This document shows, piece by piece, positions 9,736 through 18,234 of a stretch of DNA of 64,000 bases. The DNA comes from Lentzea kentuckyensis. Lineage in GTDB: Bacteria; Actinomycetota; Actinomycetes; Mycobacteriales; Pseudonocardiaceae. The DNA is taken from positions 62,287 to 126,286 of the forward strand of contig NZ_MUYM01000064.1 of the NCBI RefSeq assembly GCF_002150765.1, in the 5' to 3' direction. The notes below the pieces were generated by a model. That model was not told where the DNA came from, did no database searches, and worked only from the letters and a program-made list of their open reading frames with translations. The position numbers and the translations under genes were made by a program. How positions within the stretch are numbered: position 1 is the first letter of the stretch; each line of letters opens with the position of its first letter.

Positions 9736-10646
9736 CGGTCGCGCGGTCCGCGCTGACCCTGTTTCTGGTGTGCCTGCTGGTCTTCCTCGTCACCGCCGCA
9801 CTGCCCGGCGACGCGGCGGTGATCGCTGCCGGGCAGCACGCGACCCCGGAGCGGATCGCGGAGCTGAGGGCCGTGCTGGGGCTCGACCAGCCGCTCTGGT
9901 CCCGGTTCGGTGGATGGCTGTGGGCCGCGGTGCGCGGTGACCTTGGTTCGTCTCTTGTGGACGGACGCCCGGTTGCTCCGCTGCTGTGGTCACGTTTCAC
10001 GGCGACACTGTTCATCGCGGTACCGGTCTGGGTGCTGGCCCTGGGCGTCGGCACCCCGCTCGCGTTGCTGCTCGGCTGGCGCGGCGGCCACGCCGGCTCC
10101 GCGATCCTCGCGGTGGTCGCCGCTCTGCCCGAGGTCGTTCTCGCCGGTGGGCTGGTCGTGGTGTTCGCGACGTGGTTGCGGTGGTTGCCCGCCGTGTCGC
10201 TGATCCCGGTGGGCGGTACGGCGGCGGACCGTCCGGTGGCGCTGGTCCTGCCTGTGCTGTCGCTGGCCCTGCCGGCGACGGCGTGGATCGCCAGGCTGAT
10301 GCGCGGGCCGGTGGCGGACGTGGTGCGCCGGCCGTTCGTCTCGGCCGCGTTGCTGCGGGGCGTGCCGGTGCCCGTGGTGGCGGTGCGCCATGTGCTGCCG
10401 CATCTCAGCGCGCCGCTGGCCCAGGCCGCTGCGGTGCTGGCGGGTGGGGTGCTCACCGCCACCGCGGTGGTGGAGGCGGTGTTCGCCTATCCCGGCATGG
10501 GGCAGCTGCTGGCCACCGCGGTGGGGACGCGGGACACCCCGGTGTTGCAGGGGCTGGCGGCGCTGGTCGCGGTGGTGGTGCTGGTGTGCGTGCTCGCGGC
10601 GGACGCGGTGGCGGCGGTGCTGGCTCGGCGGGTGGGGGCACGATGA
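9720..10646 (+). CDS. Opp/Dpp/Nik-type ABC permease, first subunit (DppB-like)
   Basis: A ~308-residue inner-membrane permease. It begins with one hydrophobic helix, followed by the DppB-type extracellular segment (PGDAAVIAAGQHATPERIAELRAVLGLDQPL) and then at least five membrane helices. An EAVFAYPGMGQLL stretch typical of this subunit lies near residues 255-267. GTG 9720 overlaps the binding-protein gene by 16 bases, and the stop forms an ATGA overlap with the next gene. It should pair with the permease half of the fusion protein downstream. Confidence 0.87.
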   Translation: MAAALTVARSALTLFLVCLLVFLVTAALPGDAAVIAAGQHATPERIAELRAVLGLDQPLWSRFGGWLWAAVRGDLGSSLVDGRPVAPLLWSRFTATLFIAVPVWVLALGVGTPLALLLGWRGGHAGSAILAVVAALPEVVLAGGLVVVFATWLRWLPAVSLIPVGGTAADRPVALVLPVLSLALPATAWIARLMRGPVADVVRRPFVSAALLRGVPVPVVAVRHVLPHLSAPLAQAAAVLAGGVLTATAVVEAVFAYPGMGQLLATAVGTRDTPVLQGLAALVAVVVLVCVLAADAVAAVLARRVGAR

Positions 10647-12739
10647 GGGTCTGGTTGACGGCACTGGGGCTGGCCCTGGTGATCCTGGTCGTCCTTTGTG
10701 GAGGATGGATCGCCCCGCACGGCGTCACCGAGGTGGTCGGCGTGCCCTGGTCGGAGGACGGTCCGCTGGGCACCGACGTGCTCGGCCGTGACGTGCTGTC
10801 GCGGCTGCTCGCCGGAGGCGCCACGCTGCTCGCGACGGCACTGCCCGCAGGGCTCGCCGCGAGCCTGCTCGGCACGGTGGCCGGGCTCGTCGCGACCTGG
10901 ACGCCGGTCGCCGAACGCCTGGTGCTGCGGACGAGCGCGGGCATGCTCGCCGTGCCGGGGCTGCTCGTGGTGCTGACCTGCGCGGTGGCGTTGCCCGCCT
11001 GGGCGGCGGTGCTGGCCGGGATGGTGCTGCTCGGCGCGCCGCTGTCGGCCAGGGTGGTGCATGCCGCCGCGGTTCCGTTGCGGCGGGCGGGGTTCGTGCT
11101 GGCGGCGGTCGTCCGGGGCGAACGTCCCGGCGCGATCGTGGTGCGTGAGCTGCTGCCGGTCGTGGGCGCGACGGCGCTGGCCGATGCGGGACTCCGCGTC
11201 GTGGCGGCGGTGCAGCTGACGGTCGCCGTGCACGCGCTCGGGCTCGGCCCGCAGCCGCCCGCGCCGGACTGGGCCGTCATGATCCGGGAGAATCTGCCCG
11301 GCGTGGCCTTGAACCCGTGGTCGGTGCTGGCACCCGCCGCGGCGATCGCCGGGCTTGCCACGGTCCTGTTGCTCGGCCTCGACGTCTGCGGTGGCCGGAT
11401 TCTGCCTCGTACCGCGCCACGCCGGTACACACCGCCACCACCCGGTCCTCCGCGCGCGGCCACCGGCGTGGTCGAGCTGCGTGGCGTGACGGTGGAGTCC
11501 GAGCCGGGCCAGCGGTTGTTCAGCGACCTCGCTCTCCGGGTCGCGGCAGGTGAGATCGTCGGAATCGTCGGCCCGTCCGGCGCCGGCAAGACCACTCTGC
11601 TGCGGCTGCTGCTGGGAGACGTCCGGCCGGGCGTGCGGGTGGTCGCGGGCCAGTTGCTGTGGCACGGGCGACCGCTGGCGTTCGGTGGCCGGGCGGCGCG
11701 GCGCTGGCGGCGCGCGCACGTCGGACTGCTGCCGCAGGACCCGAAGGCGACGTTGGATCCGTTGCGACGCATCGGATCGGTCGCGGCGAACACCCGGCTC
11801 GACCTGCCGGCGGACATCGAGCGCCGCTACCCGCACACGCTCTCGGGAGGGCAGGCACAGCGGGTCGTGCTCGCCCGTGCGCTGGCGGGCGACCCCGAAC
11901 TCCTGCTGCTGGACGAACCCACCAGTGGCCTGGACGCGGAAACCCGGCGACTGGTCACCGAGGAGATCACCGGCGGGCGCCGCGCCACCGTGATCGTCAC
12001 CCACGACCCCCGGTGGGCGCGGGAGGTGTGCGATCGCGTTCTCGAACTGCGGCACGGTGCGCTCGTCGCGGCGGAAGACGCACGACCACGGCGGCGGTCG
12101 ACGGGCGTCGAGTTCGGCGAACCCGTGCTGCGCCTGGAGAACGTGACGATCGCCCACGACACCGAACTCGTCCGCGGTGCGAACCTGGAGGTCCGGCGCG
12201 GTGAGCTGGTCGCGCTCGCCGGGCCGTCCGGAGCCGGCAAGAGCACGCTGCTGCACGCCGTCGCGGGACTGCATCCCAGCACTGGGCGCGTGCGCGTCGA
12301 CGGCACGCTCGCACTGCTCGGCCAGGATCCGGTGGCAGAGCTCAATCCCGCGCACTCGCTGGGCGCCGCCGTGGCCAGGCCGTTGCGGCTGGCCGGTCTG
12401 GGACGGCACGCGGCCCGTGCGCGCGCGGCCGAGCTGCTCGCCGAGGTGGGGCTCGGTCGCGAGTTCGCGGAGCGCCGGCCGGGCGAGTGCTCAGGCGGGC
12501 AACGGCAACGGGCCGCGCTCGCCAGGGCACTGGCGAGCGACCCGGACGTGTTGCTGGCCGACGAACCGACCGCGGCGCTCGACGTGGCCACCGCGGACGC
12601 GGTGCTGGAACTGCTCGACCACCGCAGGGCCACCGGCCTCGCGGTGTTCTTCGTGACCCACGACGAGGACGTGCTGGCCAAGGCCGACCGGGTCTTCGCC
12701 GTGGTGGACGGCCGATGTGAGGAAAGGGTACGGGCGTGA
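10643..12739 (+). CDS. Permease-ATPase-ATPase fusion (DppC-DppD-DppF-like) of the metallophore importer
   Basis: One ~698-residue protein carries three normally separate importer parts. Residues 1-255 are a DppC-like permease (N-terminal helix, GTDVLGRDVLSRLL motif, several membrane helices). A proline-rich linker (around 256-275, PPPPGPPR) leads to ATPase 1 (Walker A GPSGAGKTT ~311, signature LSGGQ ~400, Walker B LLLLDEP ~422) and ATPase 2 (GPSGAGKST ~529, CSGGQ ~616, VLLADEP ~636). The ATG lies in an ATGA overlap with the preceding permease; the reading frame is open for several hundred codons further upstream, but that part is shadow of the permease gene. All nucleotide-binding motifs look intact. 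Fused ATPase pairs are known in this family; adding the permease to the same chain is uncommon. Confidence 0.88.
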   Translation: MRVWLTALGLALVILVVLCGGWIAPHGVTEVVGVPWSEDGPLGTDVLGRDVLSRLLAGGATLLATALPAGLAASLLGTVAGLVATWTPVAERLVLRTSAGMLAVPGLLVVLTCAVALPAWAAVLAGMVLLGAPLSARVVHAAAVPLRRAGFVLAAVVRGERPGAIVVRELLPVVGATALADAGLRVVAAVQLTVAVHALGLGPQPPAPDWAVMIRENLPGVALNPWSVLAPAAAIAGLATVLLLGLDVCGGRILPRTAPRRYTPPPPGPPRAATGVVELRGVTVESEPGQRLFSDLALRVAAGEIVGIVGPSGAGKTTLLRLLLGDVRPGVRVVAGQLLWHGRPLAFGGRAARRWRRAHVGLLPQDPKATLDPLRRIGSVAANTRLDLPADIERRYPHTLSGGQAQRVVLARALAGDPELLLLDEPTSGLDAETRRLVTEEITGGRRATVIVTHDPRWAREVCDRVLELRHGALVAAEDARPRRRSTGVEFGEPVLRLENVTIAHDTELVRGANLEVRRGELVALAGPSGAGKSTLLHAVAGLHPSTGRVRVDGTLALLGQDPVAELNPAHSLGAAVARPLRLAGLGRHAARARAAELLAEVGLGREFAERRPGECSGGQRQRAALARALASDPDVLLADEPTAALDVATADAVLELLDHRRATGLAVFFVTHDEDVLAKADRVFAVVDGRCEERVRA

Positions 12740-13743
12740 GGTTCGACGACGTGTGGATCACCGGTACCGGCGGGGTTCTCGGTGACCTCCTGCCGGTGCG
12801 GCAGGCGGTCGCCGACGGCAGGTACGCCGCCGCCGACGCCGCGGAAGCGGGGATGACCTCGGTGTCGGTCTCCAGCGAGCCGCCACCGCGGATGGCCGTC
12901 CGCGCCGGAAGGCTCGCGCTCGGCGAGGCGAAACCCGGACTGCACCTGCACGGAGCCGCGGGCTTTCAGGGCATCGACCTGTGGTCGGCACCCTGCTGGA
13001 TCGCGAACCAGCTGATGCCCGGCCCCCTGCCCGGCCTCTCCCTTCAGGTCAACGCACTGTGCAACAGCGGACTCGCGGTTCTCGAACTCGCCGCGACCAC
13101 GCTCACCGCGCGCCCCGACGTCGGCGAGGTGCTGGTCACGGTCGCCGACTGGTTCCCGGAGTCGGTGGTCGACCGGTGGAACCTCGACTCCGGCGTGCTG
13201 CTGGGCGACGGCGCGGCGGCGGCCGTGCTCGGCCGGGGCGGCGGAGACCTGCGCCTGTTGTCGTGCGCCTCCTGGTCCGACCCGTCGCTGGAAGGTCTGC
13301 AACGCGGCGACGAGCCGTTCCACGCGTCCTCGACCGCCGCGCTGAAGCCGTTGGTGCTGCGCCGGCTCGCCCGCGAGTTCTACACGGCGAGTGAACGGTC
13401 CCCGGCGTCGGTGGTGGCCGCGCACATCACCGGCGTGCGAACCGTTGTGGCACAAGCACTCGAAGACGCGGACACGACGCTCGACGAGGTGCGGTGGGCC
13501 GTGCCGCCGTTCGTCGGCCGCACCTCGTTCCGGTTCGGCTACGCGGATCCGCTCGGCCTCGACCCGGCACGAACGCTGCTCGATCTCGGCCTGACCACCG
13601 GTCACATGGGTGGCGCCGACCACCTCTACGCGCTGGATCACCTGATGCGAGCCGACCTGCTCGCGCCAGGGGACAAGGTGGCGCTGATCGGCGTGGGCGG
13701 CGGCTTCACGTTCTCCTGCGTGGTCCTGCAGGCTGGACGTTGA
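12736..13743 (+). CDS. KAS III-like (FabH-fold) acyltransferase homolog
   Basis: A 335-residue thiolase-fold protein. The nucleophilic Cys109 is in NALCNSG, and LLGDGAAAAVLG matches the family glycine motif. The canonical KAS III His motif (HQAN) is replaced by PPFVGR, and the GNTSAAS Asn motif is replaced by TGHMGGADH, giving His290. This pattern resembles the subgroup of KAS III-like enzymes that transfer acyl groups to oxygen or nitrogen, not the decarboxylating condensing enzymes. GTG 12736 is in a GTGA overlap with the importer fusion, so it belongs to the metallophore operon. It could acylate the product or supply or edit an acyl group on a carrier protein. The exact reaction is unknown. 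Confidence 0.75.
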   Translation: MRFDDVWITGTGGVLGDLLPVRQAVADGRYAAADAAEAGMTSVSVSSEPPPRMAVRAGRLALGEAKPGLHLHGAAGFQGIDLWSAPCWIANQLMPGPLPGLSLQVNALCNSGLAVLELAATTLTARPDVGEVLVTVADWFPESVVDRWNLDSGVLLGDGAAAAVLGRGGGDLRLLSCASWSDPSLEGLQRGDEPFHASSTAALKPLVLRRLAREFYTASERSPASVVAAHITGVRTVVAQALEDADTTLDEVRWAVPPFVGRTSFRFGYADPLGLDPARTLLDLGLTTGHMGGADHLYALDHLMRADLLAPGDKVALIGVGGGFTFSCVVLQAGR

Positions 13744-13744
13744 C

Positions 13745-13784
13745 GAGGGGAGCTTTCCCGAACAGGTTCGGGAAAGCTCCCCTC
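13745..13784. terminator. Perfect 19-bp hairpin between convergent genes
   Basis: The left arm 13745-13763 and right arm 13766-13784 are exact inverted repeats separated by AG, directly after the stop at 13743 and before the convergent oxidoreductase stop at 13815. It should work as a bidirectional terminator. No long T-run follows, as is common in actinomycetes. Confidence 0.75.
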
Positions 13785-13814
13785 AACAGCTTCAGGCGAG
13801 GCGTTCGCTCCTGA

Positions 13815-14744
13815 TCAGGTCATGTTGATCGAGGAGCGGAACAGGTCCTGCTCCAGCCAGATCGCGGCCTTCGCGCCGTCCGCCGCCGCGGTGATCACGA
13901 ACGGCGTCGGCCCGACCAGCTCGGCAAGGCGTGCCGTGTCGCCCGCCGCGTAGACGCCAGGAACCGTGGTCTGCTGCATCGGGTTGACCTGTACGCACCC
14001 GTCCGGCAGCACCTCGCACCCGAGTGCGGCGGCGAGATCCGAGCGCTGCCGCGACACCGGCCGGTGGAAGATCGCACCACGCTCGAGCGGCTCGCCCGAT
14101 TCGAAGTGGACGGTCACCGCGCCGTCGACGCGCACGACGGGTTCCTCGCGCACCTCGATGCCCTTCTCCTTCAACGCGGTACGCAACTCCTCGGCCACGT
14201 CGAGCGGTCCCTGCGCGCACAGCACCACGTCGGAGCTGAACCGGTCCGCGACGTACAGCGCGAGCATCGCGTGCGAGAAGTCGCCGCCCAGCACCGCGAG
14301 CGGCTTGCCCGCCGTCTCGAAGCCGTGGCAGAACGGGCAGTGGTACACACCGCGCCCGAACCGTTCGGCCACGCCCTCGACCTCGGGCAGCACGTCGGCC
14401 TGGCCGCTCGCGAGCAGCAGGCGCCGGGCGCGTTCGGTCGCGCCACCGGCCAGCTCGACGGTGAAGTCGTCCGCGGCACCGGACACGGTGACGACGAGGT
14501 CCTCGCGGATCTCGACCGTCGGGTAGTGCGCCAGCTCCTCACGGCCGAGCCGCCGCAGTTCCGCGGGTGGGAAACCGTCACGGGAGAGGAACATGTGCAT
14601 ATCCTCCGCCGGCTCGTTGCGGTAGGTGCCGCTGTCGACCAGCAGCACCTTCCGGCGTTGACGGCCCAGGGTCAGCGCGGCGTTCAGGCCAGCCGGCCCG
14701 CCGCCGACGACGATCACATCGAACACGTTCGTCCTCTCGTTCAC
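13815..14744 (-). CDS. Thioredoxin-reductase-like FAD dithiol oxidoreductase
   Basis: A 309-residue FAD protein with an N-terminal GGGPAG dinucleotide motif (residues 14-19), a redox CPFC pair (Cys136, Cys139; HCPFCHGFE) and a C-terminal VYAAGD FAD motif. The second, NADPH-binding motif is degraded (VLGGDFSHAM instead of GGGxSAxE), which recalls GliT/HlmI-type dithiol oxidases that use oxygen, although a reductase cannot be excluded. GTG 14744 forms a GTGA overlap with the exporter gene. GTG 14726 has a well-spaced AGAGGA and yields the usual family N terminus, so it may be the true start. As the third gene of the exporter operon it may act on thiols or thiazolines of the metallophore; this is inference. 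Confidence 0.8.
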   Translation of the reverse strand: MNERTNVFDVIVVGGGPAGLNAALTLGRQRRKVLLVDSGTYRNEPAEDMHMFLSRDGFPPAELRRLGREELAHYPTVEIREDLVVTVSGAADDFTVELAGGATERARRLLLASGQADVLPEVEGVAERFGRGVYHCPFCHGFETAGKPLAVLGGDFSHAMLALYVADRFSSDVVLCAQGPLDVAEELRTALKEKGIEVREEPVVRVDGAVTVHFESGEPLERGAIFHRPVSRQRSDLAAALGCEVLPDGCVQVNPMQQTTVPGVYAAGDTARLAELVGPTPFVITAAADGAKAAIWLEQDLFRSSINMT

Positions 14745-16477
14745 TTCCGGCGCGCGGCCAGTCGCCAGCCGCGTGCGTTCTCCCGCTGGGCGACGAGGCC
14801 GGCGTACCGGCCACCGCGTTCCAGCAACTCCTCGTGCGTTCCCGTTTCGACGATCCGGCCGCCGTCGAGCACGACGATCTGGTCCGCATTGACCACTGTG
14901 GACAGACGATGCGCGATCACGAGCAGCGTCCTGTCCTGAGCGAGCGCCGCCAGTGCGGTGGTCACGGCCACCTCGTTCTCCGCGTCCAGTGCGGCGGTGG
15001 CCTCGTCCAGCAGCACGATCGGTGCGTCCTTCAGCAGGGCGCGAGCGATCGCCACCCGTTGGCGTTCACCGCCGGACAACCGCGTTCCGCCTTCGCCGAC
15101 CCTGGTCTCCCAGCCGTCGGGCAACCGCCGCACGATCTCGGTCACCCCGGCGAGCCGCGCGGCCTCGTGCACGCGGTCCAGCTCGGCGTCGGGACGGCTG
15201 AGGCGGATGTTGTCGAGCAGGGTCGTGTCGAACAGGTAGGTGTCCTGGAACACGGGGGCGATCTGGCCGAGCAGGTCGGAGGTGTGCAACGAGCGGACGT
15301 CCGCGCCACCCACCCTGACCGTGCCGCTGTCGACGTCGGAGAACCTCGCCACCAGCCGCACGACCGTGCTCTTGCCCGCACCGGACGCGCCGACGAGGGC
15401 CGTGGTGGTGCCCGGTGCGACGGCGAAGGACACGTCGTCGAGCACCAGACGGTCGTCGTAACCGAAGCGGACGCGGTCGAACTCGATCGAGGGCGGCCCG
15501 ATCGGCGCCGGCCGTGCGGGCTCCGGCAACGGACGCGCGGCGAGGACCTCTTCGACCCGGTCGAGCGAGCCCGCGGCCATCCGCAGCGCCGCACCGAGTT
15601 CCGCCGCGCCGAGCAGCGGTTCGGTGAACCGGACCGCGAGCACCAGCGCCACCACGATCGCGGGTACGTCCGCGCCCGCCGCGAGCGAGGCGCCGAGCAC
15701 GAGCAGGCAGGTGAACGCCGTCTGCACGGTGAGCACGAAACCGGCCAGCCCCGGCAACGCGGTGCGCAGCATCCGGCGGGCGGCGTCGCGGGCGGCGACC
15801 AGCGCGTCGTCGAGCAACGCGAACCCGTGCCCGGAACGACCGAACGCGCGCAGGACGACCTGGTTGCGAGCGAACTCGACGACCTGCCCGCCCGCTTCGG
15901 CGGCGGCCGCGTCGGCCGCCTGGTCGGTGCGCTGCACCAGCTTGCCGGTGAAGCGGTGGGCCGCGATCACCACGGGCGCCGCGACGAGTGCCCCGACCGC
16001 GATCCGCCAGTCCACGAACAGCAGGACGGCGACCACGGCCGCAGGGGTGACCACGGCCTGCGCGAGTGGATCGAGCAGGTGTCCTGGCACGCCCATGACG
16101 CTCATGACGTTCTGGGTGGCCACGCGGCCCAGCGAGCCGACCCGCGCGGTGGTGAACCAGCCCAGCGGCAACGTGACGACGTGATCACCGAGTCGTTCGT
16201 GCAGCACGCCACCGAGTGCGTACCCCGCCCGTCGGCCCGCGACCACGCCTCTGCCGTGCAGGAACCCGTACGCGCCAAGAGCAACGGCCAACACCGCGAG
16301 CCACGGCCACGCGGGCTCGCCGGACAACAGCGCTCGCAGCACCGGAAGCAGCACGGCGAACGCCACACCCTGCACGGCGGCGGCCGCGCCGAGATACCAG
16401 ATCGCCCGACGCAGCTGTGCGCTCTGCTCAGGCCCTGCCAAGGCGAGCAACCGGCGGATCACGCGTGCACCGCCCAC
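14741..16477 (-). CDS. ABC exporter half (YbtQ/IrtB-like), TMD-NBD
   Basis: A 578-residue half transporter of the exporter fold: six membrane helices in residues ~20-300, then a nucleotide-binding domain with Walker A GASGAGKST, signature LSGGERQR and Walker B IVLLDEATAALD. YbtPQ and IrtAB have exporter folds but import ferric siderophores, so direction here is open: export of apo-metallophore or import of the metal complex. It overlaps the upstream half-transporter by 19 bases and the downstream oxidoreductase by four, so the three genes form one operon. GTG 16477 is used here; GTG 16462 is an alternative. Confidence 0.9.
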   Translation of the reverse strand: MGGARVIRRLLALAGPEQSAQLRRAIWYLGAAAAVQGVAFAVLLPVLRALLSGEPAWPWLAVLAVALGAYGFLHGRGVVAGRRAGYALGGVLHERLGDHVVTLPLGWFTTARVGSLGRVATQNVMSVMGVPGHLLDPLAQAVVTPAAVVAVLLFVDWRIAVGALVAAPVVIAAHRFTGKLVQRTDQAADAAAAEAGGQVVEFARNQVVLRAFGRSGHGFALLDDALVAARDAARRMLRTALPGLAGFVLTVQTAFTCLLVLGASLAAGADVPAIVVALVLAVRFTEPLLGAAELGAALRMAAGSLDRVEEVLAARPLPEPARPAPIGPPSIEFDRVRFGYDDRLVLDDVSFAVAPGTTTALVGASGAGKSTVVRLVARFSDVDSGTVRVGGADVRSLHTSDLLGQIAPVFQDTYLFDTTLLDNIRLSRPDAELDRVHEAARLAGVTEIVRRLPDGWETRVGEGGTRLSGGERQRVAIARALLKDAPIVLLDEATAALDAENEVAVTTALAALAQDRTLLVIAHRLSTVVNADQIVVLDGGRIVETGTHEELLERGGRYAGLVAQRENARGWRLAARRK

Positions 16478-18141
16478 AACGCGGCGTACCGGCCATCGGC
16501 GGCGAGCAACTCGGTGTGTTTGCCCCGTTCCACCACAACCCCCTCGTCCAGCACGACGATCTGATCGGCATCGACCACTGTGGACAGACGGTGGGCGACC
16601 ACGAGCACGGTCCGGCCCGCCGCCAGCTCGCTGATCGCGTCCTGGATCGCCGCCTCCGACTCGGCGTCCGCTAAGGCCGTCGCCTCGTCGAGCACCAGCA
16701 CCGGGGTGTCCGCGAGCAACGCCCGCGCGATCGACAGGCGCTGGGCCTCACCGCCGGACAGCCGCACGTCGTCCCCCAGCACGGTGAGGTAACCGTCGGG
16801 GAGTTCGGTGATCCGATCGTGGATCCGCGCGGCGCGGGCGACCCGCACGACCTCGTCGAGATCCGCGTCCGGCCTGGCGAGACGAATGTTGTCCAGCACG
16901 GTGGTGCGCAGCAGCCGCACGTCCTGCAACACGAACCCGACCCAGCGGTAGAGGTCCGCGCTCGGCAGCTCCCGGACGTCGACGCCGTTGATCCGCACGG
17001 TCCCCGAGCTCACGTCGTGGAACCTCGCCACGAGCGAGGCCAGCGTCGACTTGCCCGATCCCGACGGCCCGACGAGCGCGGTGACGGTGCCCGGCGCCAG
17101 CACGAGGTCGATGCCGTGCAGCACCTCGGTCTCGTCGTAGCCGAACCGGACCGAGTCCAGCTCGACCCGCGCGGGGCAGGGCGTCAGCTCGGGCGCGTGC
17201 GAGGGTTCGGGCAGCGGTGGTGTGCCGAGCAGTTCCTCGATCCTGCCCAACGCCGCCCGGCCCGCCCGCACGTCCTGGACGCTGTAGCCGATCGCCAGCG
17301 CGGGCCCGCTCAACCCGATGCCCAGCACCACGAACGGGATCAGGTCCACGAGGGTGAGCCAGCCGAGGCCGATCAGTGCCGTGCCCGCGGTCAGCACCAC
17401 AAGCAGTGCGACGAGCGGCGCCTGGGCGAGCTGGCTGCGCAGAAGTGCCGGCGTCACCTGTTCCGCCCACCCGGTCACGAACGCGCCGTACTCGCGCGCG
17501 GCGTCGCGAAAACGCTGGTGCGCCTTGCCTGTCTGCCCGAACGCCTTCACCACGCCGATCCCGTGCACGAACTCCACCACGGCGGTGTCGAGTCGCTGGG
17601 TCGCCTGGTGGTACTCGGCCATCCGCGCGGTGACGCCGCGCATCGCCCGCGCGTGCAGGATCAGCCCGAGGCCCAGCGGTAGCAGCGTGACCACCGTCAT
17701 CAACGGGTCGATCGTGAGCAGATATCCCGTCGCGGCAACGGGAACGACGACCGCGGTGACGAGGTCGAGCAGCGAGTGGGCCACGAGATGGTGCAACGCA
17801 CCGACATCGTCGTGCACAGCTCGTTTCACCGCACCGGAACCGCGCGCGGTGAACCAGCCCAGCGGCAGCCTGCCGAGATGGGCGGCGAGCGTGCGGCGCA
17901 GGTGCAGCTGCAGGTCGTTGTCCGCGAGGTGGGTGAGTGTCGTGGCGGCGGTGAGGAAGAACACCCGAACGGGAAGTGCCGCGACCCCGAGCAGCACGGC
18001 GGGTCCCCACGAACCACCGCCGAGGAGCGCGCGAGCGACTTCGGCCACCGCGACGAACGGCACCACACCGGCCAGCGCGGCCGTTGCCTGACAGGCGATT
18101 CCGGCGAGCAACCGAGGACGCGCGGTGCGGAGGAGCAGCAT
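16459..18141 (-). CDS. ABC exporter half (YbtP/IrtA-like), TMD-NBD
   Basis: A ~560-residue half transporter that should heterodimerize with the next gene product. It has an exporter-type membrane domain (LTHLADNDLQLHLRRTLAAH and six helices) and an ATPase domain with GPSGSGKST, LSGGEAQR and VLVLDEATALAD. I chose ATG 18141, six bases after an AGGGTG Shine-Dalgarno; the in-frame TTG at 18162 lies inside the Zur-like box and GTG 18150 is also possible. It is the first gene of the minus-strand operon and diverges from the NRPS, sharing a metal-responsive promoter region. Confidence 0.9.
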   Translation of the reverse strand: MLLLRTARPRLLAGIACQATAALAGVVPFVAVAEVARALLGGGSWGPAVLLGVAALPVRVFFLTAATTLTHLADNDLQLHLRRTLAAHLGRLPLGWFTARGSGAVKRAVHDDVGALHHLVAHSLLDLVTAVVVPVAATGYLLTIDPLMTVVTLLPLGLGLILHARAMRGVTARMAEYHQATQRLDTAVVEFVHGIGVVKAFGQTGKAHQRFRDAAREYGAFVTGWAEQVTPALLRSQLAQAPLVALLVVLTAGTALIGLGWLTLVDLIPFVVLGIGLSGPALAIGYSVQDVRAGRAALGRIEELLGTPPLPEPSHAPELTPCPARVELDSVRFGYDETEVLHGIDLVLAPGTVTALVGPSGSGKSTLASLVARFHDVSSGTVRINGVDVRELPSADLYRWVGFVLQDVRLLRTTVLDNIRLARPDADLDEVVRVARAARIHDRITELPDGYLTVLGDDVRLSGGEAQRLSIARALLADTPVLVLDEATALADAESEAAIQDAISELAAGRTVLVVAHRLSTVVDADQIVVLDEGVVVERGKHTELLAADGRYAALWAVHA

Positions 18142-18156
18142 GCGCCACACCCTAGT

Positions 18157-18171
18157 TGACAATCGTTATCA
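18157..18171. promoter_or_regulatory. Zur/FurB-type metal-response box
   Basis: The 15-mer TGACAATCGTTATCA has inverted half-sites TGA-AA and TT-TCA, the pattern of actinobacterial Zur (FurB) boxes (consensus near TGAAAATCATTTTCA). It lies in the divergent region between exporter and NRPS, and overlaps a TTGACA at 18156-18161 that could be the -35 element of the NRPS promoter. Repression of both transcription units under zinc repletion is inferred. It does not match the DtxR/IdeR iron box. Confidence 0.62.
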
Positions 18172-18234
18172 ATGTCGACAAGGGTGACGTAGTACCCGAT
18201 CGGGTGGGGAAGTACTTCACGTTCTGGAGTTGTG

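Noticed and set aside
9986..10642. N-terminal extension of the importer fusion
   Set aside because: Arg/Gly-rich out-of-frame reading of the upstream permease gene; the ATGA overlap at 10643 is the proper start.
14567..16564. 665-codon open frame opposite the exporter
   Set aside because: Composition is Arg/His/Gln-rich and it is antisense to a clear ABC exporter.
18157..18175. DtxR/IdeR iron box
   Set aside because: The sequence lacks the TTAGG/CCTAA arms of the 19-bp iron box; the Zur pattern fits better.
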